In this document: positions 51,695-61,844 of the stretch, in pieces | How the letters are laid out: the number at the start of each line of letters is the position of its first letter | How positions within the stretch are numbered: position 1 is the first letter of the stretch | Assembly (NCBI RefSeq): GCF_014217545.1 | Contig: NZ_CP043178.1 | Location: 1,736,001-1,800,000, forward strand | Source of the DNA: Pseudarthrobacter sp. NBSH8 | Lineage (GTDB): Bacteria; Actinomycetota; Actinomycetes; Actinomycetales; Micrococcaceae | Length of the DNA: 64,000 nt | Reading direction: 5' to 3' | The notes under the pieces: model-generated | The model's input: only the letters and a program-made list of their open reading frames with translations | What the model was told of the DNA's origin: nothing | Database searches by the model: none | Translations under genes and position numbers: made by a program

Positions 51695-52945
51695 TTACCT
51701 GGACGCAGCAAGCCGTGCATCCAGCAAGCCGGCCGCGACTGCTGGAGCAAGCCCTGGTGCCAGTGGAAGTCGCGGGACCACCAGGCAGTGCCAGAGGTGA
51801 TAGATGTCCGCCTTGCCTGACCACACGGTCGAGGTGACATTGCCATTCTCGTCCAGTTCCTGCTTCCAGGACCCGTGCTCGTAGTCGATGAACCAATCGC
51901 GGGCGTGGTCCCAGATTCGCTCGTACCAGTCCGCGTACTTCTGGTCACCGGTGGCGATGTAGAGGGCTGCCGCGCCTCCAATTGCCTCGGCGGGAACCCA
52001 GCGGATGCGGGTGGTGACAACCGGCTTGCCGTCCCAGTCGACGGTGTATACAAATCCCGGATGACCGTCCGGTTGCCAGGCGTCGCGAATTGCGGCGTCG
52101 AACAAGCCCCGTGCATCGTCCAGCAGCCAGGGCGGAACCTCCATGCCGCGGGCTTCGAGCCCGGCACGGACATGCAGGAGCAGGCGTGCCCACTCAACCC
52201 AGTGGCCGGGGGTTCCGCCGTACGCGCGGAACTGGCTGGCCCGGTCATCGGTGTTGTACTCCGGCATGGGGTTCCACTCCGGGTCGAAGTGCTCGAAAAC
52301 CCGGTAGTTGTTGTTGCGCGCAAATTCGTGGATGAGCACCTCGGCGATATGGAGGGCCCGTTCGAGCCAGCGGTTCTCCCCGGTCACATCGGCGACGATG
52401 AGGTACGCCTCGACGGAGTGCATGCTCGCGTTCCCACCACGGTAGGCTTCGGTTTCCGTGAACTCCCGGTTCCAGGAGTCGAAGCACATGCCGGCGTCGT
52501 GGTCCCAGAACCTCGTGTCAGCGATTCGCAGCGCCTCGTCGAGCAATTCCCTGGCGCCCGGGCGCTTGGCGGCGACGGCGCTGGCAGCAGCGAGCAGCAC
52601 GAATGAGTGCTGGTAGCCGGACTTGGTGTCGTTTACCGGTCCGTTCCCGTCTATCTCGGCATACCAACCGCCGAACTCATCATCGTGGAAGACTCCGTTG
52701 AGCGCAGTGATGCCGTGGTCGACGAGCGCCGCAGCACCAGGTCGTCCCATGAGGGCAGCGACGGCGAAACTATGGATCATGCGCGCAGTAATCCAGAGGT
52801 GGGTCGGCTTGTCGGTGAACACGGCGCCGTTGTTGTCGAGCCAGCCGAATCCTGTGGGCACCTTTGAACCCGCGGCGAAATTGATCAGCCGATCGGTTTC
52901 GGCCTCGAGCCATCGTGCGTGAGCGGCACTGTTCAGCCACGTCAT
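51695..52945 (-). CDS. AGE-family aldose-ketose isomerase, probable sulfoquinovose isomerase
   Basis: About 416 aa, an (alpha/alpha)6 barrel of the N-acylglucosamine 2-epimerase family. Conserved stretches are THLWITARMIHSFAVAALM, NASMHSVEAYL near residue 190 and the closing KADIYHLWHCLVVPRLPLAP, with the histidines expected to act as acid and base. The ATG at 52945 follows GAGAGGAAA. It is the last gene of an operon with YihT-like aldolase and PfkB kinase, so sulfoquinovose to sulfofructose is the most likely reaction; a mannose isomerase is the alternative on sequence alone. Confidence 0.82.
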   Translation of the reverse strand: MTWLNSAAHARWLEAETDRLINFAAGSKVPTGFGWLDNNGAVFTDKPTHLWITARMIHSFAVAALMGRPGAAALVDHGITALNGVFHDDEFGGWYAEIDGNGPVNDTKSGYQHSFVLLAAASAVAAKRPGARELLDEALRIADTRFWDHDAGMCFDSWNREFTETEAYRGGNASMHSVEAYLIVADVTGENRWLERALHIAEVLIHEFARNNNYRVFEHFDPEWNPMPEYNTDDRASQFRAYGGTPGHWVEWARLLLHVRAGLEARGMEVPPWLLDDARGLFDAAIRDAWQPDGHPGFVYTVDWDGKPVVTTRIRWVPAEAIGGAAALYIATGDQKYADWYERIWDHARDWFIDYEHGSWKQELDENGNVTSTVWSGKADIYHLWHCLVVPRLPLAPGLAPAVAAGLLDARLAASR

Positions 52946-52991
52946 GTTATTTCCTCTCCATGGTGCGGGTGCAATTGAGAATGATGCCTGA

Positions 52992-53177
52992 TTAGCGGGT
53001 GCCGAAGTCGGAATCTGTGTAGGCGCCTGCGCCACGGGCAGCGCCCCGGCAGTTGCATTGGTCTCCTACTTCGAGCTGGATGGTCACCGGAGCGCCCGCA
53101 TCAATCGTCAGGGAGACGGTCTCGCCCTTTATGGTGGACACGCGCAGGAGGTTTTCTTGCGGAGAAACGACTGTCAT
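52992..53177 (-). CDS. 61-aa protein of unknown function in the sulfoquinovose operon
   Basis: Not recognised. It begins with a hydrophilic stretch, has a beta-like middle (GAPVTIQLEVGDQ) and then the only cysteines as CNC, followed by a Gly/Arg-rich tail. A GAAAGG site lies about 8 bases before the ATG. It sits in a 256-base space between the TauE exporter and the isomerase, on the same strand and with 46-60 base gaps, so it is probably transcribed with them. It could be a small metal- or ligand-binding protein or a mutarotase-like helper, but nothing in the sequence proves this. Confidence 0.6.
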   Translation of the reverse strand: MTVVSPQENLLRVSTIKGETVSLTIDAGAPVTIQLEVGDQCNCRGAARGAGAYTDSDFGTR

Positions 53178-53237
53178 AGCCGGCCTTTCGTTGGTGGTTC
53201 GGTGGATGGGATGGGGGGATGGGTGCCGCAGCGGCTG

Positions 53238-53981
53238 CTAGACGACGACATCGAGCACGCCGCGGATGATGGTGGCAGCCGCTCCGAGGTACGCCAGGAC
53301 GATCAGCAGGACCTGGGCGGTCCGGGCCGGGACGTACCGGGCAGCGACGTCGCCCAGCACCAGGCCTGCGAGGCAGGCCACGGCGACGGCCACCCACATT
53401 CCCCATGGCAGCGCGGGGAACGTCTCCGGGGCAGTGAGGGCTTTGGAGATCAGGGAGAACACGCCGATGGTGAAAAAGTACGGTTGCATGGTGGCAGCGA
53501 ACGATTTGTGCTGCCACCGGGTGGCGATGGAGTACATGCTGACGGCAGGCCCGCCCACCCCGGCCGCCGTATTCATAAACCCGCTCAGGCCGCCGGCCGT
53601 GAAAAGGTAGCGGCGGCGTGGAGTGAGCGTGGCGGACTTGAGGCCAAGTAAAATGGTGAGCCCAACGGCGAGGAGCACCCCGATGGAGATCTCCAGCACC
53701 GCCGGCGGGATGAGCCGGATCAGGAAGGCCGCCGGGATGATCCCCAGCAGCGCCGACGCCGCCAACGCCACGTACCGCTTCCAGTCGATGTCCCGCGCCA
53801 CCCGGAAGATGATGGCTCCCGCCGTCACGGCGCCGCAGAGGTTCACCAGCACCACCCCTTCCACCGGGCCAAGGAGCAGGACCAGGAAGGGAGCAGCCAC
53901 CAGCGCGAAGCCCATGCCGGTGATGCGCTGCATCCCGGCTCCCATGACGACGGCGCCCAGCACCAATCCGGTGGTCAGCAT
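53238..53981 (-). CDS. TauE/SafE family sulfonate exporter
   Basis: 247 aa with about eight membrane segments in two related halves, the TauE/SafE layout (MLTTGLVLGAVVMGAGMQRI, then FLVLLLGPVEGVVLVN). Its ATG directly follows the stop of the aldehyde dehydrogenase gene. In sulfoglycolytic operons such proteins export the C3 sulfonate end product, here most likely sulfolactate. Confidence 0.85.
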   Translation of the reverse strand: MLTTGLVLGAVVMGAGMQRITGMGFALVAAPFLVLLLGPVEGVVLVNLCGAVTAGAIIFRVARDIDWKRYVALAASALLGIIPAAFLIRLIPPAVLEISIGVLLAVGLTILLGLKSATLTPRRRYLFTAGGLSGFMNTAAGVGGPAVSMYSIATRWQHKSFAATMQPYFFTIGVFSLISKALTAPETFPALPWGMWVAVAVACLAGLVLGDVAARYVPARTAQVLLIVLAYLGAAATIIRGVLDVVV

Positions 53982-55421
53982 TTACGGCTTCCAGGCCACG
54001 TACTGGACCTCCTCGAACTCCTCGAGCCCGAGGCTTGATCCTTCGCGGCCCAGGCCGGACTGCTTGGCACCGCCCATGGGAGCGAAGGCCACGGAGGGGA
54101 GGGGATCGTTGACCCCTACGATGCCGGCTTCCAGGCGTTCGGGGATGTCCCAGGCGCGCTTGGGATCGCGGCTCCAGAGGTACGCGGCGAGGCCCATCTC
54201 GGTGGCGTTCGCCTTGCGGATGGCGTCCCCATCCGAGGTGAAGGTCACGACGCCGGCCGCCGGGCCGAACACTTCTTCGCTCACCAGGGGTGCGTCGTCG
54301 GGGACGTCCGTGAGCAGTGTGGGGGCCATGAACGCGCCGCGCGCCGGAACCTCGGTCCGCTGCGTGACGCGGCGGGCGCCGCGCGCGAGGGCGTCGTCCA
54401 CCAGGGCCTGGACGGCGGCTACCCGATCGGCCTCGATCATGGGGCCGAGGTCCGGAACGTCCGAACCGTCGTCGGGAACGCCGTGGCCGATGCTCATGGC
54501 GTCGAACCGTGCCGCCAGTTTCTGTGAAAATTCCTCGGCGATGCTGTCCTGGACCAGGAACCGGTTGGCGGCCACGCAGGACTGGCCGGTGTTGCGGAGC
54601 CGGCCCAGGACCGCGCCGTCGACGGCTGCGTCCAGGTCCGCGTCCTCAAAGACGATGAACGGTGCGTTGCCGCCCAGTTCAAGCAGCGGACGGACCACGC
54701 GTTCTGCGGCGGAGGCCATGATCTGCTGGCCCACGCCGGTGGATCCGGTGAAGCTGACGGCCCGCACGGCGGGGTGCTGGAGCAGGGCGGCGGTGATTTC
54801 GCGCGAGGGTCCGTGAACCAGGTTGACGACGCCGGCGGGGAACCCGGCGTCGTGCAGGACCTCGAACAGGCCGGCGGCGGCGAGTGGCGCCTTTTCGGAC
54901 ACCCGGCCCACCACGGTGCAGCCTGCGGCCAGCATTGCGGCGAGCTTGCGGGCCTGGATGGATACGGGAAAGTTCCAAGGGGTGAGGCTCAGTGCAACGC
55001 CGATGGGTTTGCGGAGGCTGAGGTGGCGCCGGCCGTGGAGTTCGGGCGGGCTGACGGTGCCGGTGGAGCGGCGGGCTTCCTCGGCGAACCAGCGGAAGTA
55101 CTCCACCGAGAAGTCCACCTCACCCTGGGCTTCCGGGAGCCGTTTTCCGGCTTCCAGGGCCAGGGTGTGGGCCAGTTCGTCGCGGCGTTCGGCCAGCAGG
55201 CCGGCGGCGTTCAGGAGCAGGTCTGCCCGGTTGCGCGCGGTGGTCCGGGACCAGGAACCGAAGGCGTCGGCCGCGGCGTCTGCGGCCGCAGTGGCATCGT
55301 CGGCGGTGCCCCAGGCCACTTCGCCGACCGTGCTGCCGTTTCCGGGGTCGGTCACGTCCTTGGAACTGCCGGCTGAGAGCCAGGTTCCGTTCACCAGGTG
55401 TCGGGCTGATTTCAGGTTCAC
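53982..55421 (-). CDS. NAD(P)-dependent aldehyde dehydrogenase, probable sulfolactaldehyde dehydrogenase
   Basis: 479 aa, succinate-semialdehyde dehydrogenase-like class. Catalytic glutamate in LELGGNAPF near residue 255 and cysteine in GQSCVAANRF near residue 288. GTG start at 55421 with GAAAGG upstream. It lies between the ABC importer and the exporter of the sulfoquinovose operon; oxidation of 3-sulfolactaldehyde to sulfolactate would fit the following TauE exporter. Substrate is inferred. Confidence 0.82.
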   Translation of the reverse strand: MNLKSARHLVNGTWLSAGSSKDVTDPGNGSTVGEVAWGTADDATAAADAAADAFGSWSRTTARNRADLLLNAAGLLAERRDELAHTLALEAGKRLPEAQGEVDFSVEYFRWFAEEARRSTGTVSPPELHGRRHLSLRKPIGVALSLTPWNFPVSIQARKLAAMLAAGCTVVGRVSEKAPLAAAGLFEVLHDAGFPAGVVNLVHGPSREITAALLQHPAVRAVSFTGSTGVGQQIMASAAERVVRPLLELGGNAPFIVFEDADLDAAVDGAVLGRLRNTGQSCVAANRFLVQDSIAEEFSQKLAARFDAMSIGHGVPDDGSDVPDLGPMIEADRVAAVQALVDDALARGARRVTQRTEVPARGAFMAPTLLTDVPDDAPLVSEEVFGPAAGVVTFTSDGDAIRKANATEMGLAAYLWSRDPKRAWDIPERLEAGIVGVNDPLPSVAFAPMGGAKQSGLGREGSSLGLEEFEEVQYVAWKP

Positions 55422-55523
55422 GTGTGTTGCCTTTCGTTGGGCTGGTGGAGGTCCGGAACCGCCGGACGGGCGAAGCGGTCCTCCGTCCAGGAGGGCGTCG
55501 CCGGAACAGTCATGGCTGCTGCC

Positions 55524-56339
55524 TCATCCCTTGCTTGCTCCGGCGGTGATCCCGGCAACGAAGTAGCGCTGCAGGAAGACGTAGGCCACCACCACGGGCA
55601 GGGATGCCAGGATGACTCCGGCGAACAGCAGCGGGTAGTTGGTCTGGAACTCGCCCTGGAAGCTGAGCAGTGCCAGCGGCAGGGTCCGGTTGCCCGGGGA
55701 CTGGATGAACAGCAGCGGGTAGAGCAGTTCGTTCCAGTGGATCACGAACAGGAAGATGGCCGCGGCAGCAACGGACGGGGCGGACAGGGGGAGCGCGATG
55801 GACACGTACGTCCGCCACGGGCCGGTGCCGTCAATGGAGGATGCCTCGTACAGCTCCTTGGGCAGGGTCCGCATGAACCCACCGAGGATAAAGACGGCGA
55901 TGGGCAGGGTGGACACGACATTGGCCAGCACCAGGCCTGCCAGGCTGTCCAGCAGACCCAGCCGGCCGAACAGGACATACAAAGGCACCATGTTGGCCTG
56001 CGCCGGGATGGCCATGCCCAGGACCAGGAAGCCGAAGATGGCCCAGCCCATGAACCCCTTGAGCCGGGAGATGGCGTATCCGGCGAGGCTGGCCAGGAAC
56101 AGGGTGAGCGGCACGGAGATGGCGGTGACAATCACGCTGTTCGTGAAGGACGAGCCCAGGTCCTGGCCTCCGATCACCTCGGCGTAGTTGGCCGGGGAGA
56201 GGGACTGCGGCAGGCTGAACGGTCCGGCGAAGAGTTCCTGCGTGGACTTGAAGCTGCCGAACCCAACCACGGTCAGCGGAACGATGATGATGACCGCGTA
56301 GATTCCAAGAATTGCGCGGCGGCTTAGTGAAGCGAGCAT
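55524..56339 (-). CDS. carbohydrate ABC transporter permease (MalG-like)
   Basis: 271 aa, six membrane segments, EAA loop YEASSIDGTGPWRTYVSIALP. Starts 4 bases after the partner permease. No ATPase gene is in the operon, again implying a shared MsiK-type ATPase. Likely imports sulfoquinovose or its glycosides. Confidence 0.87.
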   Translation of the reverse strand: MLASLSRRAILGIYAVIIIVPLTVVGFGSFKSTQELFAGPFSLPQSLSPANYAEVIGGQDLGSSFTNSVIVTAISVPLTLFLASLAGYAISRLKGFMGWAIFGFLVLGMAIPAQANMVPLYVLFGRLGLLDSLAGLVLANVVSTLPIAVFILGGFMRTLPKELYEASSIDGTGPWRTYVSIALPLSAPSVAAAAIFLFVIHWNELLYPLLFIQSPGNRTLPLALLSFQGEFQTNYPLLFAGVILASLPVVVAYVFLQRYFVAGITAGASKG

Positions 56340-56343
56340 GCTG

Positions 56344-57306
56344 TCATTCCCCCTTCGGGGTCAGCCGGAGCAACCGGCGCTGGAGCCAGGTGACCAGGGC
56401 GATCATCGCCATGAAGATGATCGACTGGGCGGCGGCGTAGCCGAACTCCGAGTTGGCAAAGGTGCTGTAGATGCGGGTGGAGAGGATGTCCAGGGACTGC
56501 TTGGGCGGGTTCCCCGCGATGCCCAGGATCAGGTCGAAGGCCTTGAACGACTGGACGGTGGTGTAGGCCACCACGATGGACGTTGCCGGGGCCACAAACG
56601 GCCAGGTGATGGATTTGAACTGCTGCCATTTGCCGGCGCCGTCCATTTCCGCCGCCTCGTAAAGTTCCCGGGGGATGGCCTGCAGGCCGGCGATATAGAC
56701 CACCATCATCTGCCCGGCGTGGAACCAGACCTGCGTCACGGCCACCCAGGACAGGGCCTGGGCATTGTTGCCGAGGTAGGAACCCTGCAGGGCTTCGAGC
56801 CCCACGCCGCCCAGGACCGCGTTGGCGAGGCCGAAGTTGGGGTCGTAAATGAACTTCCAGATGAAGGCCACGGAGACGGAGGACAGGATGGTGGGGAAGA
56901 AGAACAGGGCCCGGAGCAGGATGCTGCCGCGCGAGTTCTTCGTCAGGAGCAGGGCCAGCACCAGCGAAAAAGCGGTCTGCGCGATCACCACCAAAAGCAC
57001 AAACTTCAGGTTGTTGGTCAGCGCGTTGGTGAAGAGCGAGTCCTTGGTGAAGGCACGGACGAAGTTGTCCAGCCCCACGTAGTTGAACGCCGCCGAGAAG
57101 CCGTTCCAATCCGTGATGGCGTACTGAAACGCCTGCAGGGTGGGCATCACCAGGAAGAACGCAATGATGGCGACGGCGGGAAGCGGGAAGAGGTACAGTG
57201 CTGGATTCACCCGCGTGGGGGAGCGGCGGCGCCCCTTCGCGGCGCCGGTTTCAGTCCCGCCGTCCGGGGCCTTCCGTTCGTCAGCCATTTTGGTGTGGGT
57301 GCTCAT
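56344..57306 (-). CDS. carbohydrate ABC transporter permease (MalF-like)
   Basis: 320 aa. A hydrophilic, Lys/Arg-rich N-terminus of 30 residues precedes six membrane segments; EAA loop YEAAEMDGAGKWQQFKSITWP. ATG at 57306 overlaps the binding-protein stop by 4 bases, which supports this start over the second methionine at residue 7. Confidence 0.87.
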   Translation of the reverse strand: MSTHTKMADERKAPDGGTETGAAKGRRRSPTRVNPALYLFPLPAVAIIAFFLVMPTLQAFQYAITDWNGFSAAFNYVGLDNFVRAFTKDSLFTNALTNNLKFVLLVVIAQTAFSLVLALLLTKNSRGSILLRALFFFPTILSSVSVAFIWKFIYDPNFGLANAVLGGVGLEALQGSYLGNNAQALSWVAVTQVWFHAGQMMVVYIAGLQAIPRELYEAAEMDGAGKWQQFKSITWPFVAPATSIVVAYTTVQSFKAFDLILGIAGNPPKQSLDILSTRIYSTFANSEFGYAAAQSIIFMAMIALVTWLQRRLLRLTPKGE

Positions 57307-58589
57307 AGCCGTTCGTCAACGATCTTCTGGGCGGCTTCGGCGGCCTGCTCGGGGCTGGTGCCCGAGATGACAGCCGTGGCGCTGGCCTCCACCGCGTTGC
57401 GGACATCGAGGTTCTGGAACTGGAAGCGGGCGGCCAGCGCGGTCTTTTTGTCCAGCCAGGGGCTGAGGCGCTTTAGGTCCGGGTTGGTGTACTCCACGTT
57501 GCTCACGGCCACGTGCTGGGCTGTTTTGTTGGCGTAGTAGCCGGCGTTCTCGGGCTCGGAGAGGAAGTCGATCCACGCCGCGGAGGCGGCCTGGTTCTTG
57601 CTTGCTGAGTTGACGCCCAGGATGAACGTCGCGTTGTAGGCGCCCTCGAACTTGCCGCTGCCGTCGGAGGTGTTGGGGAACACCAGCTCGATGGGGAACG
57701 TCGCGCCCAGGCCGCGGACGGCGGCGATGTGGTACGAACCGGTGGCCAGCATGGCGGCCTTCCCCTGGGAGAACAGGTTCTGCGCCGGCTCCACGGCGGT
57801 GCCTGTGGCGTTGGGCTGCAAGTACGGGACCAGTTCCTTGTACTGGCCCAGCATTCTCAGGAACCAGTCGTCGGTGCACTTGAGCTTGCCCTGCTCAATC
57901 TGGGCGCACATGTCGTCCACGGGGGCGTTGTTGGCGATCATGCAGTTGAACAGCTGGCCGCCATTTCCGACGTCGCCGCCCGGCCAGGAGATGGGAATGA
58001 CGCCGGAGGCCGCGAGCTTCTCGCACATGGCCAGGAAGCCGTCCCAGTCCTTCGGCGCGATCTCCGCGCCGGCCTTATCGAACAGGTCGGCGTTGGCCAT
58101 GGGCATGGGGAAGACCACCTGGTATGGCAGGCCCAGTTGGCTGTCACCGGACTGCCCGGCGGTCAGCAGGCCCGGCTGGTAGCTGGCGGCGGCCTTGCTG
58201 CCTTTGAGTTCGGCGTAGATCCCGGCCTCGGTGAAGTTCTTGAACTGGGCGCCACGGAAGGTAGCGAACGCGTCGCCGATGGCTGCACCGCGGACCTTCT
58301 GAAGGCCCTGGGCGTTGTAGTCGTTGGAGGTGGAGATGTCCTGGACCACCTCCACGCCGTCGTGCAGCGCCGCGAAGCGCTTGATCAGTTCGTCGAATAC
58401 CACCTTGTCCTCGCCGCGCCAGTGGGCGAAGGAGACCTTTCCCGTGACGGCGCCTGTGGAGGGGGCCGCCGGTCCAGTGGCGCCACCGGGGGCCGTGCTG
58501 CCGCCCGGCCCGGCGCACGCTGCCGCGGTTGCTCCGAAGCCCAGGGCTCCGAGAATCGCGATGGCCTGCCTGCGTGAAATCTGACTCAC
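57303..58589 (-). CDS. sugar ABC transporter substrate-binding lipoprotein (Tat-type signal)
   Basis: 428 aa. The signal peptide contains a twin arginine (SRRQAIAILGALGFG) and a lipobox AAAC near residue 24, so export may be by Tat. The domain opens GKVSFAHWRGEDKVVFDEL, typical of CUT1 binding proteins. GTG start with GAGGAG 6 bases upstream. Ligand is inferred as sulfoquinovose or sulfoquinovosyl glycerol from the operon. Confidence 0.85.
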   Translation of the reverse strand: MSQISRRQAIAILGALGFGATAAACAGPGGSTAPGGATGPAAPSTGAVTGKVSFAHWRGEDKVVFDELIKRFAALHDGVEVVQDISTSNDYNAQGLQKVRGAAIGDAFATFRGAQFKNFTEAGIYAELKGSKAAASYQPGLLTAGQSGDSQLGLPYQVVFPMPMANADLFDKAGAEIAPKDWDGFLAMCEKLAASGVIPISWPGGDVGNGGQLFNCMIANNAPVDDMCAQIEQGKLKCTDDWFLRMLGQYKELVPYLQPNATGTAVEPAQNLFSQGKAAMLATGSYHIAAVRGLGATFPIELVFPNTSDGSGKFEGAYNATFILGVNSASKNQAASAAWIDFLSEPENAGYYANKTAQHVAVSNVEYTNPDLKRLSPWLDKKTALAARFQFQNLDVRNAVEASATAVISGTSPEQAAEAAQKIVDERL

Positions 58590-58678
58590 AATATTCTCCT
58601 CGTTGAGTGTGTTGCTGTGCCTTGCTTGTTGCCTACGGAATGGCTGTCACCAGGAAGCGCTTGGCGCGTCGGGACTGC

Positions 58679-59563
58679 TCATGCACTGGTCTTTTGCGCC
58701 GAGACAACGTCGTCCACCACGGCGCAGAGGCGCTGCAGCCGCCGGACGGCGTCCATGGAGAGGGATTCGACGACGTCGGGGGCACCGATGCAGGACGCCC
58801 AGACGGCGCGTCCGGAGAGGAAGCCGCTGGCGCCTTCGAGGCAGGCCCACCGGACCGCGTCGGGGAAAACATCTTCGGGGACGCCGGAGGAGAGGACCAC
58901 CCACGGGCCGTCGATGGCCCGGGTCAGGTCGGCGCAGGCTGCGCGCACCTCGGCTTCGGGGGCTTGGCCGTGGAAGGGGACCTCGGCCTTGTAGAGGTCC
59001 GCTCCGAGGCTGCCGAGTTCCTGCGCGGCGGCGAGGATGCCTGCGTTCCAGTCAAAGTCATCGCCGGAGAGCGGTTTGCGCGAAACAGGCTCGATAATGC
59101 TGATGAGCCCGGCGGATCGGCAGATCTCCACGAATTCGCGCACCATGGCCACGCGGCCGTCGGCGGGCTCGTCCGGGCGGTATAGCACCAGCAGCTTGAG
59201 GGCCTTGACGCCCAGCGCGGCGTATTTGTGCGGGTCCACCAGCCGGTCGATGGTGACCTCGCCCACCAGCTCGCCGTGCGCGGATTCAAAGTGGTCGGCG
59301 GAGGCGATGAGCCCGCAGCCGGGGTCCACCACGTCGTCCTCGATGGCCTGGTCCAGCGCGAACTGCCGGTCGATCAGGACGCCGGAGGCGTACGGGGTGA
59401 GGATTCTGGCGGCCTGGAGCTTGAAGTCCTGGAGGTCCTGGTCCGTGACGGGGGCATCCTGGTGTTCGGCGATCATGTTGCGCATCGCCTCGCGCTGGTC
59501 GACGGCGAGCATCGCGAAGGCGCCTGACGGGCGCTGCAGGGGTGAAAGATCGGTGGAGGTCAT
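58679..59563 (-). CDS. 6-deoxy-6-sulfofructose-1-phosphate aldolase (class I, YihT-like)
   Basis: 294 aa, close in length and motif order to E. coli YihT: GAFAMLAVDQREAMR at residue 14, VKALKLLVLYRPDE near 130, LISIIEPVSRKP near 165, the Schiff-base lysine in GADLYKAEVP near 200, and GASGFLSGRAVWAS near 255. It should split sulfofructose-1-phosphate into dihydroxyacetone phosphate and 3-sulfolactaldehyde. Tagatose-bisphosphate aldolases of the LacD class are related, but the match to YihT is more specific. It follows the kinase gene by 12 bases. Confidence 0.9.
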   Translation of the reverse strand: MTSTDLSPLQRPSGAFAMLAVDQREAMRNMIAEHQDAPVTDQDLQDFKLQAARILTPYASGVLIDRQFALDQAIEDDVVDPGCGLIASADHFESAHGELVGEVTIDRLVDPHKYAALGVKALKLLVLYRPDEPADGRVAMVREFVEICRSAGLISIIEPVSRKPLSGDDFDWNAGILAAAQELGSLGADLYKAEVPFHGQAPEAEVRAACADLTRAIDGPWVVLSSGVPEDVFPDAVRWACLEGASGFLSGRAVWASCIGAPDVVESLSMDAVRRLQRLCAVVDDVVSAQKTSA

Positions 59564-59575
59564 GGGTTGCTTCTT

Positions 59576-60493
59576 TCAGCTAGGGGTGAGGTTGGAGGCA
59601 AGGGCGGGGGTGATGTTCTGGTGTGGGATGCCGGAGCGGCCGTCCAGTCGCCCGCAGGAGGCGGCTGCGGTGCGGCCGGCGAAGGCTGCCGCGTCCACCA
59701 GCGGCAGGCCGGCGGCAACGGCGGCGAGCAGGGCGCCGTGGTAAACGTCGCCCGCGCCCAGGGTGGACACGATGGTGGCGGGCGTCGCGGGCACGTGCAC
59801 GGTGTCGGTGTGGCCGGTTTTGACCCAGGCCCCTTCGGACCCGGCGGTCGCGACGACGGCGGAGGCGCCGTCGTCGATGGCTTTCTGGAGCAGCGCCGCA
59901 ACACTGTGGTGGTCGCCGTAGTCGGCGCGGAGCCGCTCGATGGTGGGGACATACAGGGCGACGCCGCGCGGACTGAAGGACGGGATGGGGTTGCCGGCGT
60001 CCACACTGAGGTTCAGGTTTCCGTGGTTGAGCCCGGGGAGGTTGGCGACGGCGCTCCAGCCCAGGTGGTCCACGTGCACCCACGCCGAGGAGTCCAGGAG
60101 TTCGCGGAAGCGCCCCTCGGCAGGGAAGCTGACCGGCGGCACCGGGCGGGTGACGATGGCGCGGCTTTCGGTGGCCTTGCTGACCACGATGACGCTGGCT
60201 CCGGTTTTGACGCCGGGATCGCGGACCACGGCTGAGGTGTCCACGCCTTCAGCCTGCAGACCGCTGATGATACGGTCGCCTTCCTCGTCGGTGCCGATGA
60301 CTCCGGCGAAAGCGGCCTGCGCGCCTGCCCTGGCGGCAGCAACGGCGGCGGTGGCAGCCGGCCCGCCTCCCGCCGTCGTAAAGTCTGTGGCGACAGTGCG
60401 GCTGTCTGCAGCGGGATAATCCTGAACCAGGGCTATGGAGTCCAGGGTGGCGGAGCCTATAAAGAGTAGGGTTCCGGTTGATGGTTGGGACAC
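59576..60493 (-). CDS. PfkB-family sugar kinase, probable sulfofructose kinase (YihV-like)
   Basis: About 305 aa. PfkB motifs: GGGPAATAAVAAARAGAQ near residue 38 and the ATP/anion-hole motif GAGDVYHGALLAAV near 250. The tail DGRSGIPHQ resembles YihV. The GTG at 60493 was chosen because GAGGTGGA lies just upstream and the family opening (GTLLFIGSATLDSIALV) follows; further upstream the frame runs through the divergent promoter. First gene of the minus-strand operon. Expected reaction: sulfofructose to sulfofructose-1-phosphate. Confidence 0.85.
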   Translation of the reverse strand: MSQPSTGTLLFIGSATLDSIALVQDYPAADSRTVATDFTTAGGGPAATAAVAAARAGAQAAFAGVIGTDEEGDRIISGLQAEGVDTSAVVRDPGVKTGASVIVVSKATESRAIVTRPVPPVSFPAEGRFRELLDSSAWVHVDHLGWSAVANLPGLNHGNLNLSVDAGNPIPSFSPRGVALYVPTIERLRADYGDHHSVAALLQKAIDDGASAVVATAGSEGAWVKTGHTDTVHVPATPATIVSTLGAGDVYHGALLAAVAAGLPLVDAAAFAGRTAAASCGRLDGRSGIPHQNITPALASNLTPS

Positions 60494-60542
60494 GTTCCAC
60501 CTCGTTGTAGTCGGCTTGTACTGAAGAAATATACACACGCTA

Positions 60543-61771
<1,229 letters not shown>

Positions 61772-61779
61772 GTAGATTT

Positions 61780-61797
61780 GTGTTGGAATTGCAACAC
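61780..61797. promoter_or_regulatory. candidate DeoR operator before deoR
   Basis: GTGTTGGAATTGCAACAC: 6-base arms GTGTTG/CAACAC around a nearly symmetric centre, 48 bases before the deoR start. Shares TGTTGGAAT and CAACA with the site at 60543-60558, so autoregulation by the DeoR protein is likely. Confidence 0.65.
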
Positions 61798-61844
61798 CCC
61801 GGCAGGCCAAATTCGCCCGGTTAAGGGAAGCAGGAGAAGGGTTT

